This document shows, piece by piece, positions 1 to 6,999 of a stretch of 9,941 nt of DNA (position 1 is the stretch's first letter; every line of letters starts with the position of its first letter). The stretch is from positions 1-9,941 of the forward strand of contig NZ_JAKDJE010000095.1 of NCBI RefSeq assembly GCF_030454045.1, given 5' to 3'. The DNA comes from Psychrobacter sp. (GTDB lineage: Bacteria > Pseudomonadota > Gammaproteobacteria > Pseudomonadales > Moraxellaceae). The notes under the pieces are model-generated. The model was not told the DNA's origin and did not search any database. It worked only from the letters and a program-made list of their open reading frames with translations. Made by a program: the position numbers and the translations under genes.

Positions 1-19
1 GAACAATTTTAGCGATCAG

Positions 20-52
20 CAGTGCCTATTTGCGAATGTTCAACACGCCCTA
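20..52 (-). repeat. Left copy of an outward-facing IS/MITE-like terminal repeat
   Basis: On the minus strand this begins TAGGGCGTGTTGAACATTCG (plus positions 33-52). The identical 20-mer occurs on the plus strand at 9835-9854. Similarity continues weakly inward: both copies carry GGCACTG 25-26 bases from the start of the 20-mer (plus 20-26 here, 9860-9866 on the right). The copies face outward, so if each is a transposon end, the element bodies lie outside the window. The bases before GGGCGTG are CTA here and TTA on the right, which would suit an element that targets a short T(N)A site, as some IS5-family groups do; that family assignment is a guess. No transposase is visible. Confidence 0.6.
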
Positions 53-82
53 GATTGATTTATATTTACGACAATGCCAAAT

Positions 83-1351
83 TTAAAACAACGCTAGCTG
101 ACCGCTACGTTGATCTTTAAACTTGGTCTGCGTTTGCGCCAGTACATATTGACGAAAGTTGTCACGCGTCAAGTGAGCGAGGTGCTCGTTTTTGCCAGTC
201 GTTGCGATAAAATACTTGGCACGGTTAACCGCGGCTCCCATCTTTTTGAGATGCTCTAGAGTCAGCTGATTGAACTTGCGTGCTTTGACGATTTTTTTGG
301 CAGTCTTGGTACCGATACCAGGGATACGCACGATCATCTCATAAGTCGCTGTCTGAATATTGACAGGAAAATGCTCACGATGGCGTATCGCCCAAGCCAG
401 TTTTGGGTCACAGTCTAAGTCCAAAAATGGCGACTCTGGCTCCACAATCTCGTGCGCACCAAACCCATAAAAACGCATTAACCAATCTGCTTGATATAGA
501 CGGTTCTCGCGCACCATCGGCACAGGGGTCCCAATCGCTGGCAAGCGATTATCAGAGAGCATGGGGACATAACCTGAGTAATAGACACGCTTGAGATCAT
601 AGGTTTTATAAAAGTGACTTGATAATTGAATCACCTGCAAGTCAGTCTCGTTGCTCGCACCGACGATCATTTGACTGGTTTGACCCGCGGGCGTAAATTT
701 AGGCGCTTTTTTGTGGGTTTTACGGCTCTCACGGATAGTTATAATCTCTTCTTTTACCGTCTCCATTGGTGCTTTTAACTCATCATGTGATTTTTCTGGC
801 GCGAGCAGAGCCAGTCCTGACTTGGTTGGAATCTCGATATTAACGCTCAAGCGATCAGCATACAGTCCCGCTTCTAGTAGTAGCTCCTTTGAGGTGCCAG
901 GAATGGTTTTTAGATGAATATAACCGTTAAAACGCTCACGGGTACGCAAGAGCTTAGCGACTTCGACCAGTCGCTCCATCGTATAATCACCATTTTTAAA
1001 AATACCTGAGCTGAGAAACAGCCCCTCGATATAGTTACGACGATAAAACTGCATGGTCAAATCGACCACCTCTTCGACACTAAACGCGGCGCGCGGGGTG
1101 TCATTGCTTTTACGTGAAGTACAATACGCGCAGTCGTAGATACAATGATTGGTCAATAGAATTTTTAACAAACTGACGCAGCGACCATCTTCAGTGTAAC
1201 TGTGACAAATACCGCTTTTTGAAGCATCGCCCAAACCGCCACCTTGGTTTTTACGTGTACCAGCGGAGGAGGAGCAAGAGACATCATATTTTGCTGCATC
1301 GGCCAAGATATTGAGTTTGCCTTGTAATCTTTCATAATTGATGTTTGCCAT
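83..1351 (-). CDS. Radical SAM protein, putative DNA modification/repair family
   Basis: The 422-residue product matches from memory the radical SAM family described as a putative DNA modification/repair protein (TIGR03916 type), usually encoded beside a uracil-DNA-glycosylase-like partner. The [4Fe-4S]/SAM motif C-x3-C-x2-C is present as CIYDCAYC (Cys70, Cys74, Cys77). The N-terminus has the typical LADAAKYDVSCSSS stretch with further cysteines at 26, 49 and 58. A helix-hairpin-helix, IPGIGTKTAKKI (about 343-354), near the C-terminus suggests DNA contact. The biochemical reaction is unknown. An upstream GTG at 1402 would add 17 residues, but the ATG at 1351 is preferred: the family normally begins close to the LADAAKYD stretch, and the likely promoter (1411-1440) would start transcription at about 1404, leaving the GTG with almost no leader. 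No good Shine-Dalgarno precedes either start. The usual partner gene would be expected downstream, but only 82 bases remain and they hold a repeat. Confidence 0.88.
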   Translation of the reverse strand: MANINYERLQGKLNILADAAKYDVSCSSSAGTRKNQGGGLGDASKSGICHSYTEDGRCVSLLKILLTNHCIYDCAYCTSRKSNDTPRAAFSVEEVVDLTMQFYRRNYIEGLFLSSGIFKNGDYTMERLVEVAKLLRTRERFNGYIHLKTIPGTSKELLLEAGLYADRLSVNIEIPTKSGLALLAPEKSHDELKAPMETVKEEIITIRESRKTHKKAPKFTPAGQTSQMIVGASNETDLQVIQLSSHFYKTYDLKRVYYSGYVPMLSDNRLPAIGTPVPMVRENRLYQADWLMRFYGFGAHEIVEPESPFLDLDCDPKLAWAIRHREHFPVNIQTATYEMIVRIPGIGTKTAKKIVKARKFNQLTLEHLKKMGAAVNRAKYFIATTGKNEHLAHLTRDNFRQYVLAQTQTKFKDQRSGQLALF

Positions 1352-1410
1352 AAGTCGCGTTTTACCAATTAATTGATGAACAACTATTTTACCAAAATAC
1401 ACAGTAAGTC

Positions 1411-1440
1411 ATTGTATTAATAGGAAAATTGATAAAACAA
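1411..1440 (-). promoter_or_regulatory. Likely sigma70 promoter of the radical SAM gene
   Basis: On the minus strand TTGTTT (1435-1440) and TACAAT (1411-1416) are separated by 18 bases. The predicted start is near 1404, giving a leader of about 50 bases to the ATG at 1351. The -10 matches the consensus at five of six bases and the -35 is fair. The region is AT-rich, so chance matches are possible. Confidence 0.5.
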
Positions 1441-1460
1441 TACGACAGATAGTGTCGTAT
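1440..1460. promoter_or_regulatory. 8-bp palindrome abutting the -35 box
   Basis: ATACGACA (1440-1447) and TGTCGTAT (1453-1460) form a perfect 8-bp inverted repeat around a 5-base centre (GATAG). It overlaps by one base and lies just upstream of the putative -35 of the radical SAM gene. TGTCGT occurs again a few bases further on (about 1470-1475). This would suit a dimeric regulator binding site. No T-run follows on either strand, so it is not an obvious terminator. The regulator is unknown. Confidence 0.4.
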
Positions 1461-1511
1461 GGCTCATGGTGTCGTGGGGGTGCGTAAATGCTACTCGATG
1501 TCATAGACATT

Positions 1512-1541
1512 AAAAAAGATCCTGAATGTTCAGGACCTTTT
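1512..1541 (-). terminator. Intrinsic terminator of the DUF11-like gene
   Basis: The core stem TCCTGA/TCAGGA has a 4-base loop and is extended by a G-T pair and an A/T-rich flank (1514-1541). On the minus strand it runs into six T residues (1512-1517). It lies about 48 bases after the stop of the gene at 1589-2371 and upstream of the next gene's promoter. A-rich flanks on both sides make it plausible as a bidirectional terminator. Confidence 0.8.
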
Positions 1542-1588
1542 GCAAAGTGATATGGTTAAAGACACGTATCTTGTCGTGAGTGCATTAT

Positions 1589-2371
1589 TTATTGAACCTT
1601 GGCACGTATCACCACGGTTTGATTGCCATTGGCATTAAGATTTGCTAAGTTCCATTTTAGGCCAGAGTAGTTTTCTTGCACAACAACGGTATTGCCAACT
1701 TGCTGGATGGTTTGATAAGTGTCGCCGCCAGTGGTGGCAAAGGTTGGTAATGGGCTATTTAACGATACCAGCTGGACGCCACTCGGCAATGAAACCATAG
1801 CATTGATGTCATTGACTGGCTGTGCCGTGGTGTTGGTGTATGTGGTGTGATACTCAATGACATCACCAGGGGCGATATGGTTGGCAGGCACCGCAACCTC
1901 ACGTCCAGCGCCATTTTTCATGATTTTCATGACCTTGGTGTTTGCATTGACAATCCCTGGTGTGCTGAATGTTGGTGTCAGTTGCACAGCATCCAAATTC
2001 ATTGTCACTTGATGGGGTGCAGGTTGGCTTGTGATCACCGTTGTCGCGGGCGCATTCATCACAGGTACGCTTGTGACAGTCGTGCTGCCTTGAACAACAG
2101 GAGATTGGCGAACGACATAACGTGGCACGGTAGTGACTTGAGTCACCGCATAAGGCATGCCATCTTTCATCGTGATGCCGTTTGGTGTGGCTGTGATGGT
2201 CGCTGTTTTGCCATCAGAGTACTGCTCGACTACGGTGGTACTGCCACCAACAGAGGAGCTAACAGCAATCTCAGGTGCAGCATGGGCTGAAGCGGCAGCA
2301 AGCACTATCCCTACGAATAGGGCAGATACAGTAGCGGTTGGGATTGATGGCGTATAAGACTTCATGGTCAT
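1589..2371 (-). CDS. Exported protein with a DUF11-like domain
   Basis: The 260-residue product has a clear Sec signal peptide: Lys4, a hydrophobic run at about 13-28 and an AHA-A cleavage site after residue 31. The mature protein begins with a low-complexity Val/Thr/Ser-rich region (about 33-150). A C-terminal beta-rich segment follows, with GDVIEYHTTYTNTTAQPVND and then LPSGVQLV, which resembles DUF11-type repeat modules seen in bacterial surface and exported proteins. It is probably periplasmic or cell-surface; there is no lipobox, LPXTG motif or obvious C-terminal membrane anchor. The start at 2371 is chosen because AAGGAG (2378-2383) lies six bases upstream. The frame is open upstream to 2476, but that extension has no support and would bury the signal peptide. 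The function is unknown. The gene appears monocistronic, with a terminator just downstream. Confidence 0.82.
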   Translation of the reverse strand: MTMKSYTPSIPTATVSALFVGIVLAAASAHAAPEIAVSSSVGGSTTVVEQYSDGKTATITATPNGITMKDGMPYAVTQVTTVPRYVVRQSPVVQGSTTVTSVPVMNAPATTVITSQPAPHQVTMNLDAVQLTPTFSTPGIVNANTKVMKIMKNGAGREVAVPANHIAPGDVIEYHTTYTNTTAQPVNDINAMVSLPSGVQLVSLNSPLPTFATTGGDTYQTIQQVGNTVVVQENYSGLKWNLANLNANGNQTVVIRAKVQ

Positions 2372-2383
2372 GATAGACTCCTT

Positions 2384-2799
2384 AGCAGTTTCAATAAGTA
2401 ACAGTAAGTAAAACAGCAATAAATTAACGTTTAAACACACAAAATCCTCGCTAAATGACACCGCAAAGTATGCCAAATAACGAGGGTATTAGTACGGACG
2501 ATAGTCGGTGTCTACGATCAGACCATCATTATTTTGAGTAGCAAGTACAATGCTATTGACCTATCTAAAAGTGAGCATCAAGTGTCTCTAACACGATAAT
2601 CACTGAGGTATAAAGCTCAATCACTATGTACGAAGGCTTAAATGATTAAGCACCAAAACAAATCAGGTATAAAAGCAGCATTGTGTAACGAGTATGCTAT
2701 AAATGCGATCAATATATGATGCCGCTGTCATCTATATCATAAGTCGCTGATTGTCAGTAATATCTATCACGATAAAAATGTTTGCTGTAGAAGAAAACG
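2384..2799. other. AT-rich intergenic region without a recognisable gene
   Basis: I find no ORF with coding character and no tRNA or rRNA here. The promoter of the DUF11-like gene must lie in the part nearest 2384; the best minus-strand candidate, TAGACA-17-TAATAC within about 2485-2515, is weak. A small hairpin, GCTTAA-ATGA-TTAAGC, sits at 2636-2651, and its GCTTAAATGAT half recurs at 2850-2860 in the hairpin downstream of greA. Confidence 0.5.
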
Positions 2800-2847
2800 G
2801 TTACTTAAAAAATCTGTTATTTAAAAAGTCTCTTATTCAAAAATATA
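2800..2847. repeat. Degenerate 16-bp tandem repeat, three copies
   Basis: Three consecutive 16-base units lie at 2800-2815, 2816-2831 and 2832-2847. The first two, GTTACTTAAAAAATCT and GTTATTTAAAAAGTCT, differ at two positions; the third differs from the second at six. The period is about one and a half helical turns. The array lies just downstream of the putative greA 3' hairpin. It could be slippage in AT-rich DNA, and no function is implied. Confidence 0.55.
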
Positions 2848-2875
2848 CTGCTTAAATGATCTCACCTCTTAAGCA
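2839..2875 (-). terminator. Possible greA terminator (weak)
   Basis: On the minus strand TGCTTAA and TTAAGCA (2869-2875 and 2849-2855) form a 7-bp stem with a 13-base loop six bases after the greA stop codon. It is followed by GTATATTTTT, a T-rich but imperfect tail. The stem is AT-rich and would be weak. Confidence 0.4.
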
Positions 2876-2880
2876 TAAAA

Positions 2881-3357
2881 TTAATCGTAGATGACTTTCA
2901 TCACTTCATATTCAACCACACCTTTTGGGGTCTCAATACGCACTTCATCGCCTTCAAACTTACCGATAAGGCCACGAGCGATTGGTGAGTTGACTGAGAT
3001 TTTGCCTGCTTTGAAGTCAGCCTCATCATCGCCGACGATTTTGTACTGTTTTTCTTCTTCAGTGTCCATGTTTTCGATTATGACGCTGACGCCAAATACG
3101 ACACGACCTTCTTTTGGTAATGTCGAGGGATCGATGACCTGTGCGCCACCAAGCTTGGCTTCAATATCACGAATACGCGCTTCGCAAAAGCCTTGTTGCT
3201 CACGGGCAGCATGGTACTCAGCGTTTTCTTTTAAATCGCCGTGTTCACGGGCTTCAGCAATCGATGCTGTGATGCGTGGACGGTCGACACTTTTTAACTG
3301 TTTTAATTCAGCTTCTAAAGCTGCATGTCCTTGCGGAGTCATGGGATAACGTTGCAT
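2881..3357 (-). CDS. greA: Transcription elongation factor GreA
   Basis: The 158-residue protein has the standard GreA length and layout: an N-terminal coiled coil (about 1-75) and a C-terminal FKBP-like domain (about 80-158, including GDDEAD and NSPIARGLIGK). The acidic tip that reaches the RNA polymerase active site is intact: Asp41 and Glu44 in the GDLKENAEYHAA motif. GreA binds in the secondary channel and stimulates cleavage of backtracked transcripts. The ATG at 3357 has AAGGA six bases upstream (3364-3368). It lies 326 bases after carB, with a strong terminator in between, so it probably has its own promoter. Several carAB loci in Pseudomonadales are also followed by greA. Its leader carries a notable hairpin. 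Confidence 0.97.
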   Translation of the reverse strand: MQRYPMTPQGHAALEAELKQLKSVDRPRITASIAEAREHGDLKENAEYHAAREQQGFCEARIRDIEAKLGGAQVIDPSTLPKEGRVVFGVSVIIENMDTEEEKQYKIVGDDEADFKAGKISVNSPIARGLIGKFEGDEVRIETPKGVVEYEVMKVIYD

Positions 3358-3382
3358 GTTTTTTCCTTAAACCAATAACACC

Positions 3383-3407
3383 ACACCATCTCATAAGGAG
3401 ATGGTGT
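3383..3407 (-). promoter_or_regulatory. Strong hairpin in the greA leader
   Basis: A perfect 10-bp inverted repeat, ACACCATCTC and GAGATGGTGT, surrounds a 5-base loop and ends 25 bases before the greA ATG. On the minus strand no U-tract follows it, so it is not a terminator for greA. In the minus-strand RNA the second half of the 5' arm and the loop read CTCCTTAT, whose TCCTTA is complementary to the TAAGGA of the greA ribosome binding site. A second copy of the same arm lies at 3452-3461. It may be a post-transcriptional control element. Confidence 0.5.
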
Positions 3408-3451
3408 CAATGTTGTTGCAATGAGTATGAAATATAAAAAGAGCGGGGTTC

Positions 3452-3461
3452 AGATGGTGTC
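3452..3461. repeat. Second copy of the greA hairpin arm
   Basis: AGATGGTGTC here repeats exactly at 3399-3408, within the hairpin. In minus-strand RNA both copies (GACACCATCT) could pair with the single complementary arm at 3383-3391, giving two mutually exclusive stems. Nearby, TTAGCACC also occurs twice as a direct repeat with a 15-base period (3485-3492 and 3500-3507). Confidence 0.4.
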
Positions 3462-3525
3462 GTCAGTAAATAGGCTGTTGTGTGTTAGCACCTCTACTTT
3501 TAGCACCAAGCGCACTGAACCTTAT

Positions 3526-3565
3526 GTAATAAAAAGCATAGTCGCAGTTCAGCCACTATGCTTTT
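3526..3565 (-). terminator. Intrinsic terminator of the carAB transcript
   Basis: An 11-bp perfect stem, AAAAGCATAGT/ACTATGCTTTT (3532-3542 and 3555-3565), encloses a 12-base loop. On the minus strand it ends in a run of five T. It lies about 120 bases downstream of the carB stop codon and upstream of greA. The A/T flanks make it symmetrical. Confidence 0.85.
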
Positions 3566-3637
3566 GTAGGTTTGTCTCTTTCAAAATATTGTTTTTTTAA
3601 CGTATGATTATCACAAAATAATCAATAACAAGTTTTG

Positions 3638-3661
3638 GCTAAGCTTTTATGTAAGCTTAGC
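3638..3661 (-). other. 9-bp hairpin just after carB
   Basis: GCTAAGCTT and AAGCTTAGC form a perfect 9-bp stem with a 6-base loop, beginning 22 bases after the carB stop. No T-run follows on the minus strand, so it is unlikely to terminate alone. It could block 3' exonuclease decay of the car message or cause pausing before the terminator at 3526-3565. Confidence 0.5.
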
Positions 3662-3683
3662 GGTTATGCTTAATCTACTGAAA

Positions 3684-6600
3684 TTATTCAGCCGCGTCAA
3701 TAGACTTTGCTTGCTCATGTAAATCTTGTAACTTATAGACATCAAACGGTAAGTCAATGGCATAAGATTTACAAACCGCATCGGCTGCACCTAACGTCGT
3801 GACATAGAATACCTTGCCTTGTAGCGCACTACGGCGGATAGAGAATGAATCCTCTTGTGCCTGCTTGCCTTCGGTCGTATTGATAATCAGGTCAATTTTG
3901 CCGTTCTTTAGGGCGTCAACGATGTGCGGACGACCTTCAGTGACCTTGTTGATTTGCTGACTTTCGATACCAGCGTCGCTCAGTACTTTTTGCGTGCCAG
4001 TGGTTGATACGATATTAAAACCGAAATCTGCAAGCTGACGGGCGATTGAGGCGATCTGTCCTTTGTCGCTATCACGAACTGAGATAAAGACCGTCTTGGT
4101 CTCGCCTTCAGTCGGTAGGCCAGGCAGACGCTCATTACTACCGATGATGGCTTTGTAGAATGCTTCACCAAAGGTTTTGCCCACACCCATGACTTCGCCC
4201 GTTGATTTCATCTCAGGACTCAAGATGGGATCAACACCTGGGAATTTGGCAAATGGGAACACCGCTTCTTTGACCGCATAAAATGCTGGAACAATCTCAG
4301 TCGTGAAGCCTTGGTCCTTGAGTGAGGTGCCTGCCATACAGCGAGCCGCGACCTGCGCTAGTGAGGTACCGATACACTTAGAGACAAACGGTACGGTACG
4401 CGCAGCACGTGGGTTCACCTCCAAAATATATACCGTTTCGCCTTTGACCGCAAACTGAACGTTCATCAAACCGACCACGCCAAGCTCTTTTGCCATAGCA
4501 ATGGTTTGAGCGCGCATCACATCACATAGCTCATCAGACAATGAATATGGTGGTAGTGAACATGCTGAGTCACCTGAGTGGACACCTGCCTGTTCGATAT
4601 GTTGCATGATACCGCCGATGACCACGTCATTACCATCACATACGCAGTCGACATCGACTTCGATAGCGTCATCTAAGAAGCGATCAAGCAGGACAGGCGC
4701 TTCGTTTGAGGCTTGTACTGCAGTGCGCAGGTAATGTTTTAGCTCATCTTCGTTATAGACGATTTCCATCGCGCGGCCACCTAACACATAAGATGGACGT
4801 ACCACCAATGGATAGCCCACGTCTTTCGCTTTAACCAAGCCATCTTCCAAGCTGGTTGCTAAGGCATTCGATGGTTGTACAAGGTTTAGCTGCTGAATCA
4901 TATGCTGGAAGCGCTCACGGTCTTCAGCACGGTCGATCGCATCAGGACTCGTACCGATGATTTTTACGCCTGCTGACTCTAACGCACGCGCAAGTTTCAA
5001 TGGCGTTTGGCCACCGAACTGCACAATCACACCGTCTGGGTTTTCGATACGGACGATTTCTAGCACGTCTTCTAATGTGATTGGCTCAAAGTATAGACGG
5101 TCGGAGGTGTCATAATCGGTTGAAACCGTTTCAGGGTTACAGTTGACCATAATGGTCTCATAGCCGTCTTCACGCATGGCAAGCGCTGCATGTACACAGC
5201 AGTAATCAAACTCGATACCTTGACCGATACGGTTAGGGCCGCCACCGATGACCATGATTTTTTTCTTGTCAGTTGGGTTGGCTTCACATTCGCTATCGTA
5301 GGTTGAGTACATATAAGCGGTGCTGGTCGCAAACTCTGCAGCACAGGTATCGACACGTTTATAGACTGGATAAACGTTTAGATCCCAACGTTTCTTACGT
5401 AGTTGCTTTTGTGAGATACCAAGCAATTTAGCCAAACGCAAATCTGACAAGCCTTTACGCTTAAAGCGACGTAGGTTGTTTTCGTTTAAGCCACCAAAGC
5501 CGAGTGATTTTACCGTCGCTTCGGTCTTAACGATGTCTTCGATTTGTACCAAGAACCACGGGTCAATCTTGGTGTAATTAAATACGTCATCAACGCTCAT
5601 ACCGACACGGAAGGCATCAGCAACGTAATAGATACGCTCAGGCGTTGGAATGGTTAAGCGGTTGATAATCTCACTACGAGCCTTCTCAGCACTGACTTTG
5701 GATAAATCAATTTGCTCATCGAAACCATCCGCGCCAGTTTCCATACCGCGCAAGGCTTTTTGCATCGACTCTTGGAAGTTACGACCGATCGCCATGACTT
5801 CACCGACCGATTTCATCTGAGTCGATAGGATGTTGTCTGCTTGTGGGAATTTTTCAAAGTTGAAACGCGGTATCTTGGTGACAACGTAATCAAGCGCAGG
5901 CTCAAAGCTGGCTGGCGTTTTGCCGCCTGTGATGTCATTTTGCAATTCATCTAGGGTATAACCGATTGCCAGTTTTGCTGCGATTTTGGCAATCGGGAAG
6001 CCAGTCGCTTTTGAGGCGAGGGCAGACGAGCGTGATACACGTGGATTCATCTCGATGACGACCATACGTCCCGTATCAGGGTTGATACCGAACTGGACGT
6101 TTGAGCCGCCTGTTTCAACACCGATCTCACGCAGTACTGCTAATGACGCATTACGCATGATTTGGTATTCTTTATCGGTCAACGTCTGCGCGGGTGCGAC
6201 AGTGATTGAGTCGCCTGTATGTACGCCCATTGGGTCAAAGTTTTCGATGGCACAGATGATGATGCAGTTATCGTTTTTGTCACGAACCACTTCCATCTCG
6301 TACTCTTTCCAGCCGATGAGTGATTCATCGATGAGTAGTTGATGGTTTGGTGATAAGTCAAAACCGCGCTCACAAATCTCGATAAACTCATCGCGGTTGT
6401 AAGCAATACCGCCGCCTGAACCGCCCATCGTGAATGATGGACGAATGATACACGGATAGCCCATTTTTTCTTGAGTCGCAAAGGCTTCTTCCATGGTCTC
6501 AGCGGTTTCAGCGCGTGGACACTCAAGGCCGATGCGCTTCATAGCCTTGTCAAATAAGTCGCGATCTTCTGCCATCTCGATTGAGTCTTTGGTCGCGCCA

Positions 6601-6947
6601 ATTAGCTCGCAGTCATATTTAGTCAGTACGCCATGCTTATCTAGGTCTAGTGCACAGTTGAGCGCGGTCTGTCCGCCCATGGTTGGCAAGATTGCATCAG
6701 GACGCTCTTTGGTAATGATTTGCTCAACCGTCTGCCATGTGATTGGCTCGATATAGGTGGCATCTGCCATGACAGGGTCAGTCATAATGGTCGCAGGGTT
6801 TGAGTTGACCAAGATGACACGGTAGCCTTCTTCTTTTAGTGCTTTACACGCCTGTGCGCCTGAGTAGTCAAACTCACACGCTTGGCCGATGACGATGGGG
6901 CCTGCGCCAATGATAAGAATGCTTTTTATGTCGGTACGTTTTGGCAT
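3684..6947 (-). CDS. carB: Carbamoyl-phosphate synthase large subunit
   Basis: The 1087-residue protein (E. coli CarB has 1073) is complete and collinear with the family. It makes carbamoyl phosphate from bicarbonate, two ATP and ammonia delivered from CarA. The first ATP-grasp half (about 1-400) keeps Arg129, Arg169, the glycine loop GGSGGG (175-180) and Glu299/Asn301 in EMNPRVSRSSALASKATG. An oligomerisation region follows (about 400-550). The second ATP-grasp half (about 560-940) keeps Arg717 in VVRPSYVLGG and Glu843/Asn845 in EVNPRAARTVPF. The C-terminal MGS-like allosteric domain (about 945-1080) contains NIVSTTGT and IINTTEG, where UMP and ornithine act in E. coli. The ATG at 6947 follows TAAGGTG at a normal distance. 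Unlike in many operons it does not abut carA: 483 bases holding a small gene separate the two. Confidence 0.98.
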   Translation of the reverse strand: MPKRTDIKSILIIGAGPIVIGQACEFDYSGAQACKALKEEGYRVILVNSNPATIMTDPVMADATYIEPITWQTVEQIITKERPDAILPTMGGQTALNCALDLDKHGVLTKYDCELIGATKDSIEMAEDRDLFDKAMKRIGLECPRAETAETMEEAFATQEKMGYPCIIRPSFTMGGSGGGIAYNRDEFIEICERGFDLSPNHQLLIDESLIGWKEYEMEVVRDKNDNCIIICAIENFDPMGVHTGDSITVAPAQTLTDKEYQIMRNASLAVLREIGVETGGSNVQFGINPDTGRMVVIEMNPRVSRSSALASKATGFPIAKIAAKLAIGYTLDELQNDITGGKTPASFEPALDYVVTKIPRFNFEKFPQADNILSTQMKSVGEVMAIGRNFQESMQKALRGMETGADGFDEQIDLSKVSAEKARSEIINRLTIPTPERIYYVADAFRVGMSVDDVFNYTKIDPWFLVQIEDIVKTEATVKSLGFGGLNENNLRRFKRKGLSDLRLAKLLGISQKQLRKKRWDLNVYPVYKRVDTCAAEFATSTAYMYSTYDSECEANPTDKKKIMVIGGGPNRIGQGIEFDYCCVHAALAMREDGYETIMVNCNPETVSTDYDTSDRLYFEPITLEDVLEIVRIENPDGVIVQFGGQTPLKLARALESAGVKIIGTSPDAIDRAEDRERFQHMIQQLNLVQPSNALATSLEDGLVKAKDVGYPLVVRPSYVLGGRAMEIVYNEDELKHYLRTAVQASNEAPVLLDRFLDDAIEVDVDCVCDGNDVVIGGIMQHIEQAGVHSGDSACSLPPYSLSDELCDVMRAQTIAMAKELGVVGLMNVQFAVKGETVYILEVNPRAARTVPFVSKCIGTSLAQVAARCMAGTSLKDQGFTTEIVPAFYAVKEAVFPFAKFPGVDPILSPEMKSTGEVMGVGKTFGEAFYKAIIGSNERLPGLPTEGETKTVFISVRDSDKGQIASIARQLADFGFNIVSTTGTQKVLSDAGIESQQINKVTEGRPHIVDALKNGKIDLIINTTEGKQAQEDSFSIRRSALQGKVFYVTTLGAADAVCKSYAIDLPFDVYKLQDLHEQAKSIDAAE

Positions 6948-6972
6948 TGAAACACCTTAGAATTTGGATAAG

Positions 6973-6994
6973 TAAAGTTATTTATTAAAGTTAT
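6973..6994. repeat. Short direct repeat upstream of carB
   Basis: TAAAGTTAT occurs twice with a 13-base period (6973-6981 and 6986-6994) in the 52-base gap between the small gene and carB. No hairpin or T-run acting as a terminator is seen in this gap, so read-through from carA into carB is plausible. The repeat may be chance in AT-rich DNA. Confidence 0.3.
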
Positions 6995-6999
6995 GTTTT

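Noticed and set aside
1400..1402. GTG as the start of the radical SAM gene
   Set aside because: It would lie almost at the predicted transcription start, lacks a ribosome binding site and adds 17 residues not typical of the family; ATG at 1351 is preferred.
1521..1534. GAATGTTCA in the terminator stem resembles part of the window-end repeat
   Set aside because: Only nine bases match and they fall inside a self-complementary terminator stem; no GGGCGTG follows.
1847..2357. Plus-strand open frames opposite the DUF11-like gene
   Set aside because: They are antisense shadows with atypical composition (Cys/His/Arg-rich) and no ribosome binding site; the minus-strand frame has a signal peptide and a strong ribosome binding site.
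2372..2476. Upstream extension of the DUF11-like ORF, including a hydrophobic segment
   Set aside because: AAGGAG lies six bases before the ATG at 2371 and a standard signal peptide follows directly. The extension has no such support.
2891..3349. 152-codon plus-strand open frame opposite greA
   Set aside because: It mirrors greA almost end to end, and greA is unmistakable. The antisense frame has no recognisable domain.
5986..6756. Plus-strand and alternative minus-strand frames inside carB
   Set aside because: They are explained by the codon bias of carB, which is continuous and full length with all catalytic motifs.
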